From: a virus
Length of the DNA: 44,977 nt
Reading direction: 5' to 3' (one strand)
IMG/VR virus record: IMGVR_UViG_3300028666_000051
Coordinates: 1-44,977 of that record
The notes under the pieces were generated by a model. The model was not told where the DNA came from and did no database searches. It saw only the letters and a program-made list of their open reading frames with translations. This document shows positions 29,134 to 37,813 of the stretch, one piece after another (the stretch's first letter is position 1; every line of letters begins with the position of its first letter). The position numbers were made by a program, and so were the translations under genes.

Positions 29134-30863
29134 TTTACTGATGAAGTTGTAATTGGTATCATTGCAAGATTGCGTTTTAAAATCGCATCCTTATCAGTTT
29201 TATTAGTCAATTGAATATCTATCTGATTTTTTTTAATCTCTTCATACCGGTTATTTTGCGTTTGTGTTGTGGCTGCAAGTGTATTGACAGGTTTTTTTTC
29301 TTCAACTAAACCTTTATCTAAATCCTGCCTGAAGTTTGCAATTGCCATAGATCCTTTGGCGGCAAAGCCCATTCCAGGTATTTTACCAACTGCAGCCAGT
29401 ATAACTTCAAGAGGTTTCAGAATAAATGATAATAAGGCTCTTCCAACAACTTTTAGTCCATTCAATATACCTCCATCAGAAAAAGCCTTTTTAATAGCTT
29501 TCCATCGATCTTGCATAAATGAAATTAATTCAACCACTTTCATAATGGGAAATACAAAACTCAATATTTGCCATATGGCTGAATTGCTGAATTCGTCAAC
29601 TTTTTTCTTTACTTTATCCCAATAAACTATCATCAATACAATTGCGGCAACGGCAGCAATAATTCCCATCACTATCCAAGTAATAGGACACGCCCAAAGA
29701 GCTGCATTAAATAACCATTGTCCAATAGTTACAGCTTTAGTAGCAATATTATAACCAGTTAAAGCAGCTGAATTTGCACCTAATGCAACGGGTAAAGCTT
29801 TTTGAGTTACCATAAAAATACCAGTAGCAAAATTGGCAGCCATAATTGCTAACTGAATACCTTTAAAGGCAATCGAAACCCCTTTTAAAAGTAAATTAGT
29901 AGCAACTAAAAGGAGAATCGCTTTTATGATTGTATCAATATGATTGACAATAAATTTAAGAATAGGCAATAAGGCTTTACCTGTATTTTTTATTTTTTCA
30001 ATGAAATCATGAACTTTGGTTTTAATAAGTTCCCTATGACTTTCGATCCATTCCGAGACAGTTTCCATATAAGCCTGAATAACTGGAATAGCTTCTTTCA
30101 TAAGCATAGTTTTAATGCCTGAAATAGCATAATTCATTCGTTTATACGATTCAATAAACTTTTCCTGTTTTTCAACTGCTTCGTTTGTTATTGCACTACC
30201 ATATTTAGAAGCTTCTTTTCGTAATTTTTCAAGTCCCTCAACACCATCATTCATCATATTAATCATAGGCATACCCCCTTTGCCGAAAGCTGCCGTAGCT
30301 AAAACAGCTCGTTTTGTAGGATCCTTTATCCTATCCATTGCCTGAGCAACTATTTCAAAAGCTTGTCCGGTATCTTTTGCAGTTCGTAATTGATTTCGCA
30401 ATCCAGGATCAGTTTTTTTCAAAAGCATATTTAAAGGACCTATACCCAATTTTAACCCTCCAACATTTTTATTTAGCTTATCCAAACCGGAGGTTAACGA
30501 ATCAACATCAATCCCTTTTAAATCGGCTGCATATTTTAATTCCTTAAATGTTTGGGCTGAAATACCAAGGCGTTTACTCGTAAGTGCTATTTTTTCGCCA
30601 CTTTCCGCGACAGCCATAGCACCTTCAACTATTTTTTTGCCAAATTCATAAACTCCAAGCCCCACTAACATTCCTTTCAGATTGAAAATACCATCTTGGA
30701 TACCGGACATTTTCTTTTGAAATGAACCAAAACCCGTTTGAACTTTTGCAAATCGTGAAGTAATACCACTTTCAAAAGCAACCATAGAAGCTCCCATACG
30801 CTGAACTGGTGCTGAAAACTTATCAACTGCTCCAAAAATTGTATTTATCGAAAATGCTGCCAT
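29130..30863 (-). CDS. Tail tape measure protein
   Basis: A 577-residue protein with long helices in the first half and several hydrophobic, membrane-like segments between about 300 and 420 (for example WIVMGIIAAVAAIVLMIVYW). Its position after the tail chaperones also fits. The tape measure sets tail length and forms a channel during DNA injection. The length predicts a tail of roughly 80-90 nm by the usual 0.15 nm per residue rule (approximate). Confidence 0.85.
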   Translation of the reverse strand: MAAFSINTIFGAVDKFSAPVQRMGASMVAFESGITSRFAKVQTGFGSFQKKMSGIQDGIFNLKGMLVGLGVYEFGKKIVEGAMAVAESGEKIALTSKRLGISAQTFKELKYAADLKGIDVDSLTSGLDKLNKNVGGLKLGIGPLNMLLKKTDPGLRNQLRTAKDTGQAFEIVAQAMDRIKDPTKRAVLATAAFGKGGMPMINMMNDGVEGLEKLRKEASKYGSAITNEAVEKQEKFIESYKRMNYAISGIKTMLMKEAIPVIQAYMETVSEWIESHRELIKTKVHDFIEKIKNTGKALLPILKFIVNHIDTIIKAILLLVATNLLLKGVSIAFKGIQLAIMAANFATGIFMVTQKALPVALGANSAALTGYNIATKAVTIGQWLFNAALWACPITWIVMGIIAAVAAIVLMIVYWDKVKKKVDEFSNSAIWQILSFVFPIMKVVELISFMQDRWKAIKKAFSDGGILNGLKVVGRALLSFILKPLEVILAAVGKIPGMGFAAKGSMAIANFRQDLDKGLVEEKKPVNTLAATTQTQNNRYEEIKKNQIDIQLTNKTDKDAILKRNLAMIPITTSSVK

Positions 30864-31060
30864 TACTTATCTTTTATTTCCTTCTCTTGCTCAAGAGCAT
30901 CGTTATACCAGTAAATAAGCCCGTACCAGTCTGATTCATCTAAATAAAGTTTTTCAATCTGCGAGGGTGTCCAGTGAAAGGTACGGGCAACTGATTTTAT
31001 TAAAACATCCAAACTCTTTATATCACCCTCGCTTAATAAAAAGCCGAAATAACTGTGCAA
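30863..31060 (-). CDS. Tail assembly chaperone extension (probable frameshift product)
   Basis: This frame contains HWTPSQIEKLYLDESDWYGL (about 29-48), a pattern of the second half of phage tail assembly chaperones. It has no convincing start: the first usable codon is TTG at 31060, inside the upstream gene. It lies in the -1 frame relative to that gene with a TTTTT run just before the upstream stop, so it is probably made by -1 frameshifting. It overlaps the tape measure start. Confidence 0.65.
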   Translation of the reverse strand: MHSYFGFLLSEGDIKSLDVLIKSVARTFHWTPSQIEKLYLDESDWYGLIYWYNDALEQEKEIKDK

Positions 31061-31431
31061 ATAGAATAATCAATTGATCCCAAAGCGCGAATATTACCTC
31101 CTACCTCGTCAGTTAAAGCAGCTATTACTGCAATTTGACGACCATTAGAATCATCAGCTTTTAATTGTCCCATTTTTGCCTGTAGTTCACCTGCAGTTAT
31201 TCTATTTTTGAATGTCAATTTTGAAAGTGATATTGCATTTTTAAGAGGTTCACGCAAGATCAGATCAACCCCTAAATCTTCATTAATCACAATATAACCT
31301 TCGCTAATAGCGCAAACCATTTCTTTTACTATCGACTCAGCATCACCTTTTCTGCGGGTTCCGGGAAGTTTGCGAGCTTCAAACCAATCATCAAACTCTT
31401 TTTGTGCAATTTCTTCACTTACTTTTTCCAT
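31033..31431 (-). CDS. Tail assembly chaperone (Mu gp41-like)
   Basis: A 132-residue protein with the segment VCAISEGYIVINEDLGVDLI (about 39-58), as in Mu gp41-type tail proteins. In other phages the gene in this position, between tail tube and tape measure, encodes chaperones that coat the tape measure protein. Its last codons GCT TTT TAT TAA overlap the next frame by 28 bases. Confidence 0.7.
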   Translation of the reverse strand: MEKVSEEIAQKEFDDWFEARKLPGTRRKGDAESIVKEMVCAISEGYIVINEDLGVDLILREPLKNAISLSKLTFKNRITAGELQAKMGQLKADDSNGRQIAVIAALTDEVGGNIRALGSIDYSICTVISAFY

Positions 31432-31433
31432 TA

Positions 31434-31841
31434 TTAAGAGATTTTAGATAATAAGCCTCCACCAGCTATTTTAATTTTCATAGTTGCATCTTTCGATGAA
31501 CTTTTTATTTCACCTACCGGCTTGCCTTTACCACCCCAAATAGTGCCGTTATAATGAGTAAATGTCCAATCTGCTAATATGGGGCTACCGCTTAATTTGG
31601 AAGCCTGAAGATTTTCATCCTGCGAGGCAGTATCCCAGGCAACAGTTCCTTCCATCGACCAGCGTTTTCGACTTATTGAATCAATCATTTGACCGTCTCC
31701 GGTTGCACCGTCCTCTTTATCTTCCGAACGATACCCCCCTTGGTCAACGGTTAAATCTTCACCTGATTTTGGAAACCAGTTACCCGATCCTAATGTCGGG
31801 TGTTTATAAGAAATTTCGAGTATATCACCACCTACAAACAT
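31434..31841 (-). CDS. Tail tube protein (Mu gp40/M-like)
   Basis: The 135-residue protein follows the sheath and has the tube features: GGYRSEDKEDGATGDGQMID (about 35-54), a beta-sheet core (KRWSMEGTVAWDT) and FTHYNGTIWGGKGK. Tube proteins polymerise inside the sheath to form the DNA channel. Confidence 0.75.
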   Translation of the reverse strand: MFVGGDILEISYKHPTLGSGNWFPKSGEDLTVDQGGYRSEDKEDGATGDGQMIDSISRKRWSMEGTVAWDTASQDENLQASKLSGSPILADWTFTHYNGTIWGGKGKPVGEIKSSSKDATMKIKIAGGGLLSKIS

Positions 31842-31859
31842 GGTTTTAAGTTTTTAAGA

Positions 31860-33407
31860 TTAATTACTACCAAAATTAAACCCTGCTTCAGCATCGGTTG
31901 AAGCGATACGCACTGTTCCAGTGCGTTTGTAACGAAAAAATGTTTCGAAACGATCAGGATTAGTCGAAGAAATACCAACGGTAATGCTATTCTTCATAAA
32001 ATCAGCATCAGCACTTAATGCACGTGAGGCTAAATCATCCGAATAGCTGCGAAGTTGTTGTTTCCAATCCTTAGGTTTAATAACATTGGCTACATTTACA
32101 CTCTGATTGTCGTTTGTGATTGTTTTACCAATTACAAACGCTTGCTCGAGTAAAAAATATCCATAACGGACATTGAAATCAAGCATCAGATTATGAGGGT
32201 ACCTAAAAGCAGGAGGTAATTCACCGTCTGGGTGATAAGTGGTTACAAAATCCATAACCTGATAAACACCGGCAACCAAATCAACGGTTGAACATCCGGC
32301 TTTAACCAAATAATCGCGTTGATTGTAATCAGACATATCACCTATTGCGCCATTTACTGGCACTGGCATATCAGGATAAGATTTACCGCTTATATCCAGA
32401 TGAGGAAAATCCTGTGACATCTTTGCAAATAAGAAAGCCATATTTGAAGCTGCTTCCCATGAGAAACCTTCAGAGTTTGGAGCTGGCGCCAAAGCATTTG
32501 TTACCTGAGTTTTTCTTCCACTTGCATCGGTAATAGCCGCCAAAGTAGCTGCCGTATCTTCAGTACTTCCCCAAATAGCTATAAATGGTTTGAATATGGT
32601 TGCTCCATATCGGCCAGTTGGCAAATCAGGATCAGGAACACCGTTAGCAGTTTCAAGCGTTGCGTGTGTTGCAGATCCATAAGGATTAATAACAATTGTA
32701 TTCCAACTACCACCAAAAGCGGTTAAAGCGGCTGAAATATCAGCGGCGCCGATTCCGGCAACTTGAGTGTGTGAATAGGTGATACCACAATCATTATTAT
32801 TATCATCGAATCGTAATACTAATTCGGCTGATGTAGCACCCTTCCACTTACTTGTTAGAATAAGTGAAGTTTCAGAACCTAACGAACCTCCATTTGTTGC
32901 AACTACTGGTGATCCTGGCACTGCATTAATTGCCGCCTTATATTTGGCATACAATAATGCAGGCGTATCACCTTTTACTACCGAAATAGCGTAAGGTATA
33001 CCATCAACATTATCACGACCATTTATCACAGCGTAATGCGTTGCATTATCGGTTGCGGTGGTCGAAAGTGTGATAGTTGCCGTAATTACCGTATTGGTTG
33101 CACCACCTGCAGCAGTTTGAGGGTAAATAACGGTTGGTATTCCACCAACGCCATCATTACCTTGTGGGCGCAAAATGCGCATGATGTTATGAATCTGTGA
33201 GCCATAACCGTATTTTTTACCTACGGCATCAAGACTTACAGCATCATAAGGCGTAGTATCTAAGTTCGTCTCATTGGCCGTATTTGGCATTCCTAAAATA
33301 GCAATGCGCTGCGGTAGATTGGGCGAACTTGTATTGAAAAAGCCCTTTTTGAGTTTATATCCGACTACTCGGCTTACTCGGTCAGAGCCTACTGCTGAGC
33401 TTATCAT
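31860..33407 (-). CDS. Contractile tail sheath protein (Mu gpL-like)
   Basis: A 515-residue protein beginning with VVGYKLKKGFF and RIAILGMPNTANE (about 34-46). It has variable inserted beta domains in the middle and the conserved C-terminal part RYPHNLMLDFNVRYGYFLLE to FETFFRYKRTGTVRIASTDA. This is the sheath family, so the virion has a contractile tail. The tube gene follows after 18 bases. Confidence 0.9.
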   Translation of the reverse strand: MISSAVGSDRVSRVVGYKLKKGFFNTSSPNLPQRIAILGMPNTANETNLDTTPYDAVSLDAVGKKYGYGSQIHNIMRILRPQGNDGVGGIPTVIYPQTAAGGATNTVITATITLSTTATDNATHYAVINGRDNVDGIPYAISVVKGDTPALLYAKYKAAINAVPGSPVVATNGGSLGSETSLILTSKWKGATSAELVLRFDDNNNDCGITYSHTQVAGIGAADISAALTAFGGSWNTIVINPYGSATHATLETANGVPDPDLPTGRYGATIFKPFIAIWGSTEDTAATLAAITDASGRKTQVTNALAPAPNSEGFSWEAASNMAFLFAKMSQDFPHLDISGKSYPDMPVPVNGAIGDMSDYNQRDYLVKAGCSTVDLVAGVYQVMDFVTTYHPDGELPPAFRYPHNLMLDFNVRYGYFLLEQAFVIGKTITNDNQSVNVANVIKPKDWKQQLRSYSDDLASRALSADADFMKNSITVGISSTNPDRFETFFRYKRTGTVRIASTDAEAGFNFGSN

Positions 33408-33411
33408 TTTT

Positions 33412-34086
33412 TTAAGGATTAGTGTAAATAAATTTGTAACCTTTATCTGTAGCCTCTAATTTGACTACTGTACTATAACTACCTGCTTGAATTGGATTAA
33501 TACCTGATGATTCCTCATGCATATCAACTTGTAAAATAATGCGAGCCATACGCGAGTTAATAGTGTCGTGCTGGTCATCTTTTTGGGCAAACATGATCGA
33601 TTTAATTGACCGCCTTTCGATAAAACCAGGTGCAAAACCAAGTTTATCATAAACAGGATTTTGAAGAATAGCACGAATAAGACCAATTAATCGGTGAAGT
33701 TTGGCGCCGGACAAATAACAACCATCATCGTCACCTTTTTCCAGAGCATTTACCCAAACATCTATGGCATAATTAACACTATTGCGTTGTGAAATTGGAG
33801 TCTGATTATCCAAATCCATCTTTAAAATGCCAACTTCAATCGTATTTTCTTCAACTCTGTCAATAGGTGTAAAACGTTCAATCCAAACTCCTGCAGTTAA
33901 ATCAAGATCAGGAATTAAAGGAGTTGTTTGTGTGGCTGGTATTCCCCAAAGATTAGCCTGATTGTCTAGTTCAATCTTCAATATCGCACCGATTTGATCG
34001 CGCACAAACTCGAAATTTGACGGTACGATAACAACATCAATTTTCGAATGAATCGAACTAATATCTATCAAACTAACTTGCGGCAT
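33412..34086 (-). CDS. Tail terminator/neck-like protein (224 aa)
   Basis: Unrecognised by name. It lies between the head-tail connector-like gene and the sheath, where Mu gp37-gp38-type neck proteins are found. It is beta-rich with a hydrophilic middle. It overlaps the upstream gene by 14 bases. A role in capping the tail or joining it to the neck is inferred from order only. Confidence 0.5.
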   Translation of the reverse strand: MPQVSLIDISSIHSKIDVVIVPSNFEFVRDQIGAILKIELDNQANLWGIPATQTTPLIPDLDLTAGVWIERFTPIDRVEENTIEVGILKMDLDNQTPISQRNSVNYAIDVWVNALEKGDDDGCYLSGAKLHRLIGLIRAILQNPVYDKLGFAPGFIERRSIKSIMFAQKDDQHDTINSRMARIILQVDMHEESSGINPIQAGSYSTVVKLEATDKGYKFIYTNP

Positions 34087-34471
34087 AGTCTCCTAAAAAA
34101 CAGGTTATAGATCCAATAGTCTCATCAGGCATTTGCTCTTTAACACGCATGTATTTTAAAATGCCCGTACTATCTTTATAATCAACAAAATGATTAACTA
34201 AATTAACTTCACCTTTTGCGTTACGCACAGGATAGTTAAAAGCAACCAAATCAGCTTCAATTATAGTAATACGGGCATTCTTAGAATTGATCGGAAGTCC
34301 ATCGGTACTTAACGAAACAAAATGTTTTGCAGCCATGCCCTGAACGGTAATAGAAGTAATGGAATCGCCATTGTAAACAAAAGCTACCGGAGAGGTCAAA
34401 GTAATAGCCACTTTCGACCACCCGGAGTTTGTGAACCTTCTAAAATCATTCATGACTGATTGCATATCCAT
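34073..34471 (-). CDS. Head-tail connector-like protein (132 aa)
   Basis: A small beta-rich protein (SGWSKVAITLTSPVAFVYNG, about 16-35) located between capsid-associated genes and tail genes. Position and size fit a connector or stopper protein. No firm family recognised. Confidence 0.5.
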   Translation of the reverse strand: MDMQSVMNDFRRFTNSGWSKVAITLTSPVAFVYNGDSITSITVQGMAAKHFVSLSTDGLPINSKNARITIIEADLVAFNYPVRNAKGEVNLVNHFVDYKDSTGILKYMRVKEQMPDETIGSITCFLGDYAAS

Positions 34472-34472
34472 T

Positions 34473-34733
34473 TTAAACAGGATTTACAGTTTCGTCAACT
34501 TTCCCGGCATCATCCTTTGAAGCATCGGCAGGCTGATCGATTGATTTGCCTTTTCCGGGTTTGCCTTTTGGGGCATCTTCTTTTGGGGCATCAACGTCAA
34601 CCAAATAACCACCTTTTACCAACTCAGCTGCGACACCCTGTGGAAAATTATTATCCTCCACAATGTCACCAGCTTTATAGGTAATCTTGTTGATACCTTG
34701 TACCCGCAAGACAACTACTTTGTATTGTGCCAT
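34473..34733 (-). CDS. Small head-associated protein (86 aa)
   Basis: ATG 34733 (MAQYKVVVLRVQGI) is coupled by TAATG to the upstream gene and is preferred to a start 9 bases upstream. The first 50 residues (YKAGDIVEDNNFPQGVAAEL, about 19-38) recall the small FluMu gp35-like domain. The rest is a flexible charged tail with Lys, Asp, Gly and Pro. Function unknown. Confidence 0.6.
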   Translation of the reverse strand: MAQYKVVVLRVQGINKITYKAGDIVEDNNFPQGVAAELVKGGYLVDVDAPKEDAPKGKPGKGKSIDQPADASKDDAGKVDETVNPV

Positions 34734-35188
34734 TATTCCCAAAATTTGAAATAAAGTTTATCCACTTTAAAAATGAACCCTTTGTTATCTGATTTTACCA
34801 ATACTTGCCAATACCTATATTGCTTGGCAGTAGAAGTTTCAGAAAGATTAACCGTTGTATCATGCTTTAAGGTCCATGCTTTGGTAGTAATTGAAGTCCA
34901 TGCAACTTGATCAGTCCAAACTTTGCCCTGTAATGTCACAACAGTACGTTTTCCGGTTCCACCGATTGAATCTAAATGGATCATTATATCATATTTTAAA
35001 GGACCTTTCGATTCCTTTAAAATAGTATAATACCAAGTTGAATCAGTTGCAGTAGTTGCATTGGCCGTGGTTGTGAATTGGTAAAACGTTTGATCATATC
35101 CAAGTGGACTGTCAGCCGTGGAAGATTTCTGAGCATTTGCCATTAAAAAGCAAACGCAAAAACTGAATAAAAAGAATAGTTTTTTCAT
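34733..35188 (-). CDS. Exported protein within the structural module (151 aa)
   Basis: MKKLFFLFSFCVCFLMANAQ is a clear signal peptide, unexpected between the major capsid gene and connector genes. The mature part is beta-rich (TDSTWYYTILKESKGPLKYD) and ends FKVDKLYFKFWE. The gene is tightly packed (TAATG coupling, 4 bases from the capsid stop). Either the signal is used and this is a surface protein made late, or it has been kept for another reason. No family recognised. Confidence 0.65.
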   Translation of the reverse strand: MKKLFFLFSFCVCFLMANAQKSSTADSPLGYDQTFYQFTTTANATTATDSTWYYTILKESKGPLKYDIMIHLDSIGGTGKRTVVTLQGKVWTDQVAWTSITTKAWTLKHDTTVNLSETSTAKQYRYWQVLVKSDNKGFIFKVDKLYFKFWE

Positions 35189-35192
35189 TTTC

Positions 35193-36293
35193 TTATCCTC
35201 CTATAATTGAATTGCTTGATACTTTAGCAGAATAGATACGATCCACACTTACCGGAATTGCTAACCCTGCGGAAAGAATTTCAAATACATGCTTTTTATG
35301 GAATGGATCAATATAATTGTTGATCACATAATCAGCAGCAGTTTGTGAAATCAATTGAGGAAACTCATCACTACGAGAATCCCGAATGATTGCAGGTACA
35401 CCGGCAAAACTCATTACAAACTTTCCTGAATTGGCTGGTAAGAAAATAGCTGTATCAGGATCGATATATGGTTGCATTGTACCTGTTGCATCTTCGTAAT
35501 ATTCCGGATAGCTCCAAATATTGAACAAATACGAACCTGCAGCATATTGACCATGTAGAACTGCGCCCAAAGCATCAGCTTGTGGCATATGCAAATCAAT
35601 CAGCTTAATGTAAATATTGTAATTGGTTTGCTTAATCTTTGGATTGCTTTTAAATGCTTGCAAAGCGCGATCACCCATAATTACATTAAATACACCGTCT
35701 GATGCTTTACCGATAGTACGTAGATTAAACCCAGCTGCGATAAATCCAACTTCAGGATCAACGGCTGGATTATTCCAGTAAGTTCCAACACCACCGTCTA
35801 CCATCATGCCAGCTTTACGCTTATAATCGATATTATCGCCTGATTTTAACTGAACAATTCCGCTTTCAAAAACTTGCGCGGCTTGCAATTCGTAAGCACG
35901 TTCGATTTTGTAACGTAAAATCATCAGTTTTTCAACAGCGCTTTCGATAACTGAGGTAACTGTATTTACATTTGCAGCCAAAGCATTCTGGCCAAATAGT
36001 AAATCGTACTTATCGAGCTCAGTTGCATCGAAATATTCATTATAGAAAGGAGGTACGAACAACTTTTCAGTATGTCTCGAAACCTGATTTCTATTACCGT
36101 TAGTACCACGAAGAACATCAACGGCTACCTTTTCAGTACCTCTGCGAACTTCGATAGAAACTTCTTTAGTGTCACTTACTTTTTTTGTGAAAAAAGAAGT
36201 CAAAAAGTTTTTTGGAGTTAAATCCAAAAGCTCGTTCCAGCTTGCTACAAGCTCACGAGTAAATACGCCCCTGGCGTCTTGAATAGGTATCAT
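35193..36293 (-). CDS. Major capsid protein (lambda gpE-type)
   Basis: The 366-residue protein matches the gpE family: VFTRELVASWNELLDLTPKN at the start, EVSIEVRRGTEKVAVDVLRG (about 44-63), FYNEYFDATELDKYDLLFGQ (about 83-102), and the C-terminal PAIIRDSRSDEFPQLISQTA. It forms the icosahedral shell together with the decoration protein encoded just upstream. The gene order decoration protein, capsid protein is that of lambda D and E. Confidence 0.85.
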   Translation of the reverse strand: MIPIQDARGVFTRELVASWNELLDLTPKNFLTSFFTKKVSDTKEVSIEVRRGTEKVAVDVLRGTNGNRNQVSRHTEKLFVPPFYNEYFDATELDKYDLLFGQNALAANVNTVTSVIESAVEKLMILRYKIERAYELQAAQVFESGIVQLKSGDNIDYKRKAGMMVDGGVGTYWNNPAVDPEVGFIAAGFNLRTIGKASDGVFNVIMGDRALQAFKSNPKIKQTNYNIYIKLIDLHMPQADALGAVLHGQYAAGSYLFNIWSYPEYYEDATGTMQPYIDPDTAIFLPANSGKFVMSFAGVPAIIRDSRSDEFPQLISQTAADYVINNYIDPFHKKHVFEILSAGLAIPVSVDRIYSAKVSSNSIIGG

Positions 36294-36299
36294 GATAGT

Positions 36300-36728
36300 T
36301 TAATTATCAGTTTTGGTTAATTCATCACTTGCGGCAACTTCAATGCCTAAAGATTCGCCTGCAATGCGATCGCGAATAGTACGATTGCTTACAATAGTAT
36401 CCAAGGTATCAGTACCATCTAATGTTAATAAGGCTCCATTTACACGACCTCCAATACAAATGTCAACATCTGCATTTGTTCCATTAACAATAGTGACACT
36501 TTCAGCAAGTACACCAACAACACTAATGTTGCTTGTGCCTGATTTGTAAACCTGATAAGTTGCACCAACTGCACCTATAAGCATACCGGCAGTTAAAACT
36601 AAATCCGATCCTGAGGCATTCGCAATATTTACCTTGCGATATTGGTTGTTCCACAGGAAGATTTTCGAATAATCATAATCAAAAGTAACCTGGTTACGTG
36701 TTTGATTTCTGGAAGTAACTGAGCTCAT
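36300..36728 (-). CDS. Head decoration protein-like (lambda gpD position)
   Basis: A 142-residue beta-rich protein with no cysteine-rich or catalytic motifs except one Cys (DVDICIGGRVNGALL). It lies between protease/scaffold and capsid genes, where lambda has D. Sequence pattern (VLTAGMLIGAVGATYQVYKS) fits head-decoration proteins. Inferred from order and composition. Confidence 0.65.
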   Translation of the reverse strand: MSSVTSRNQTRNQVTFDYDYSKIFLWNNQYRKVNIANASGSDLVLTAGMLIGAVGATYQVYKSGTSNISVVGVLAESVTIVNGTNADVDICIGGRVNGALLTLDGTDTLDTIVSNRTIRDRIAGESLGIEVAASDELTKTDN

Positions 36729-36730
36729 GA

Positions 36731-37813
36731 TTAAAATACTTTAGATTTTAAATCTTTGTTCTTTGCTTTTACCTGAGCCAAAAAATCTTCAACTGCGGTT
36801 TCTTCCTCAGTCTTGTCTTTAGTTTCCTCAGTTGTTACTGATGGTATTTTACCATCTTTGTTGATAGCGGCCACTTTAACAGCAGCTGTGATTTTTACAG
36901 TCATTTCAGCCAATACAGCTCCATTAACTGCTTTTGCAGGGTCTTTAATCGAAGCAATCACATTGTCTTTATCGTAATCGATAAAGGCAAGCCATGCCTG
37001 TACCCTTTCCCGTTCTGCGGTTTGCCCTTGAGCTATGGCAGCGCTATAAATTTCGGGATGAAGCGCTTTAAATTCTTCAATTGTCATCTTTTTTGGTTTT
37101 GGTGAATTATTATTTGGTTCGCCTGTCGCTGGTTTTCCACTGCCTTGTGGTGTCTCTTCACTTCCTCGTTTAGGGACAAAAGCAACAAACTTTTCATTAA
37201 ATGCTTTCATTTCATCAGGATTAAGCCTGATTACATCATTTATTAAGCCTATCTTTTTGGCATCTTTGGCCGAAATCCATACGTCTTTAACCTTCTCTCC
37301 GTTAAAAACATCATTCATTGTGCAACCGGTAATTGATTCAAACTTGGCTATATCCAAACGCTTTTCCATTTGGCCGCGAAGGTCTTTATTGATGGAATCT
37401 AAAAGTTTTTGGTCATCTTCAGATTCAACATAACCATCAGCCCGGTGAATAAGAAACTTTGTTACTTCCAAAGCCTGAACATTATCCATGTATAATAAAA
37501 GATAAGCAGCCATAGATGCGGCATGTCCATAGACTTTTGCATTATTTTTACCCGAACGTTCTTTTAAAACACCTATGGCCGTCCATCCTGCAAAAACAGA
37601 ACCGCCTGGACAATTCATAAGAACTGTTAAATCTTCATCTTTAGGAACACAGGCAACAGCTCTGCAAAAATCTTCGCAGGTAAAATCAAACATAGGTAAC
37701 ATAAGATAAACCTGATTATCCTGTGTTGCCATTGGATTAGGTATATTATCCTCAGTTTTCTGTTGAGCAAAAGCAGTAAACTTTTTTAACCGCATGTCGA
37801 TTTTATTATTCAT
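36731..37813 (-). CDS. ClpP-like head maturation protease with scaffold domain
   Basis: The N-terminal domain (about 30-210) has the ClpP/S49 signatures: NCPGGSVFAG (67-76), the nucleophile in GHAASMAAY (S100) and the histidine in FLIHRADG (H123). The C-terminal 150 residues are charged and helical, suitable as an internal scaffold. This matches the lambda C/Nu3 arrangement in which protease and scaffold share a gene. It overlaps the portal gene by 8 bases. Confidence 0.85.
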   Translation of the reverse strand: MNNKIDMRLKKFTAFAQQKTEDNIPNPMATQDNQVYLMLPMFDFTCEDFCRAVACVPKDEDLTVLMNCPGGSVFAGWTAIGVLKERSGKNNAKVYGHAASMAAYLLLYMDNVQALEVTKFLIHRADGYVESEDDQKLLDSINKDLRGQMEKRLDIAKFESITGCTMNDVFNGEKVKDVWISAKDAKKIGLINDVIRLNPDEMKAFNEKFVAFVPKRGSEETPQGSGKPATGEPNNNSPKPKKMTIEEFKALHPEIYSAAIAQGQTAERERVQAWLAFIDYDKDNVIASIKDPAKAVNGAVLAEMTVKITAAVKVAAINKDGKIPSVTTEETKDKTEEETAVEDFLAQVKAKNKDLKSKVF

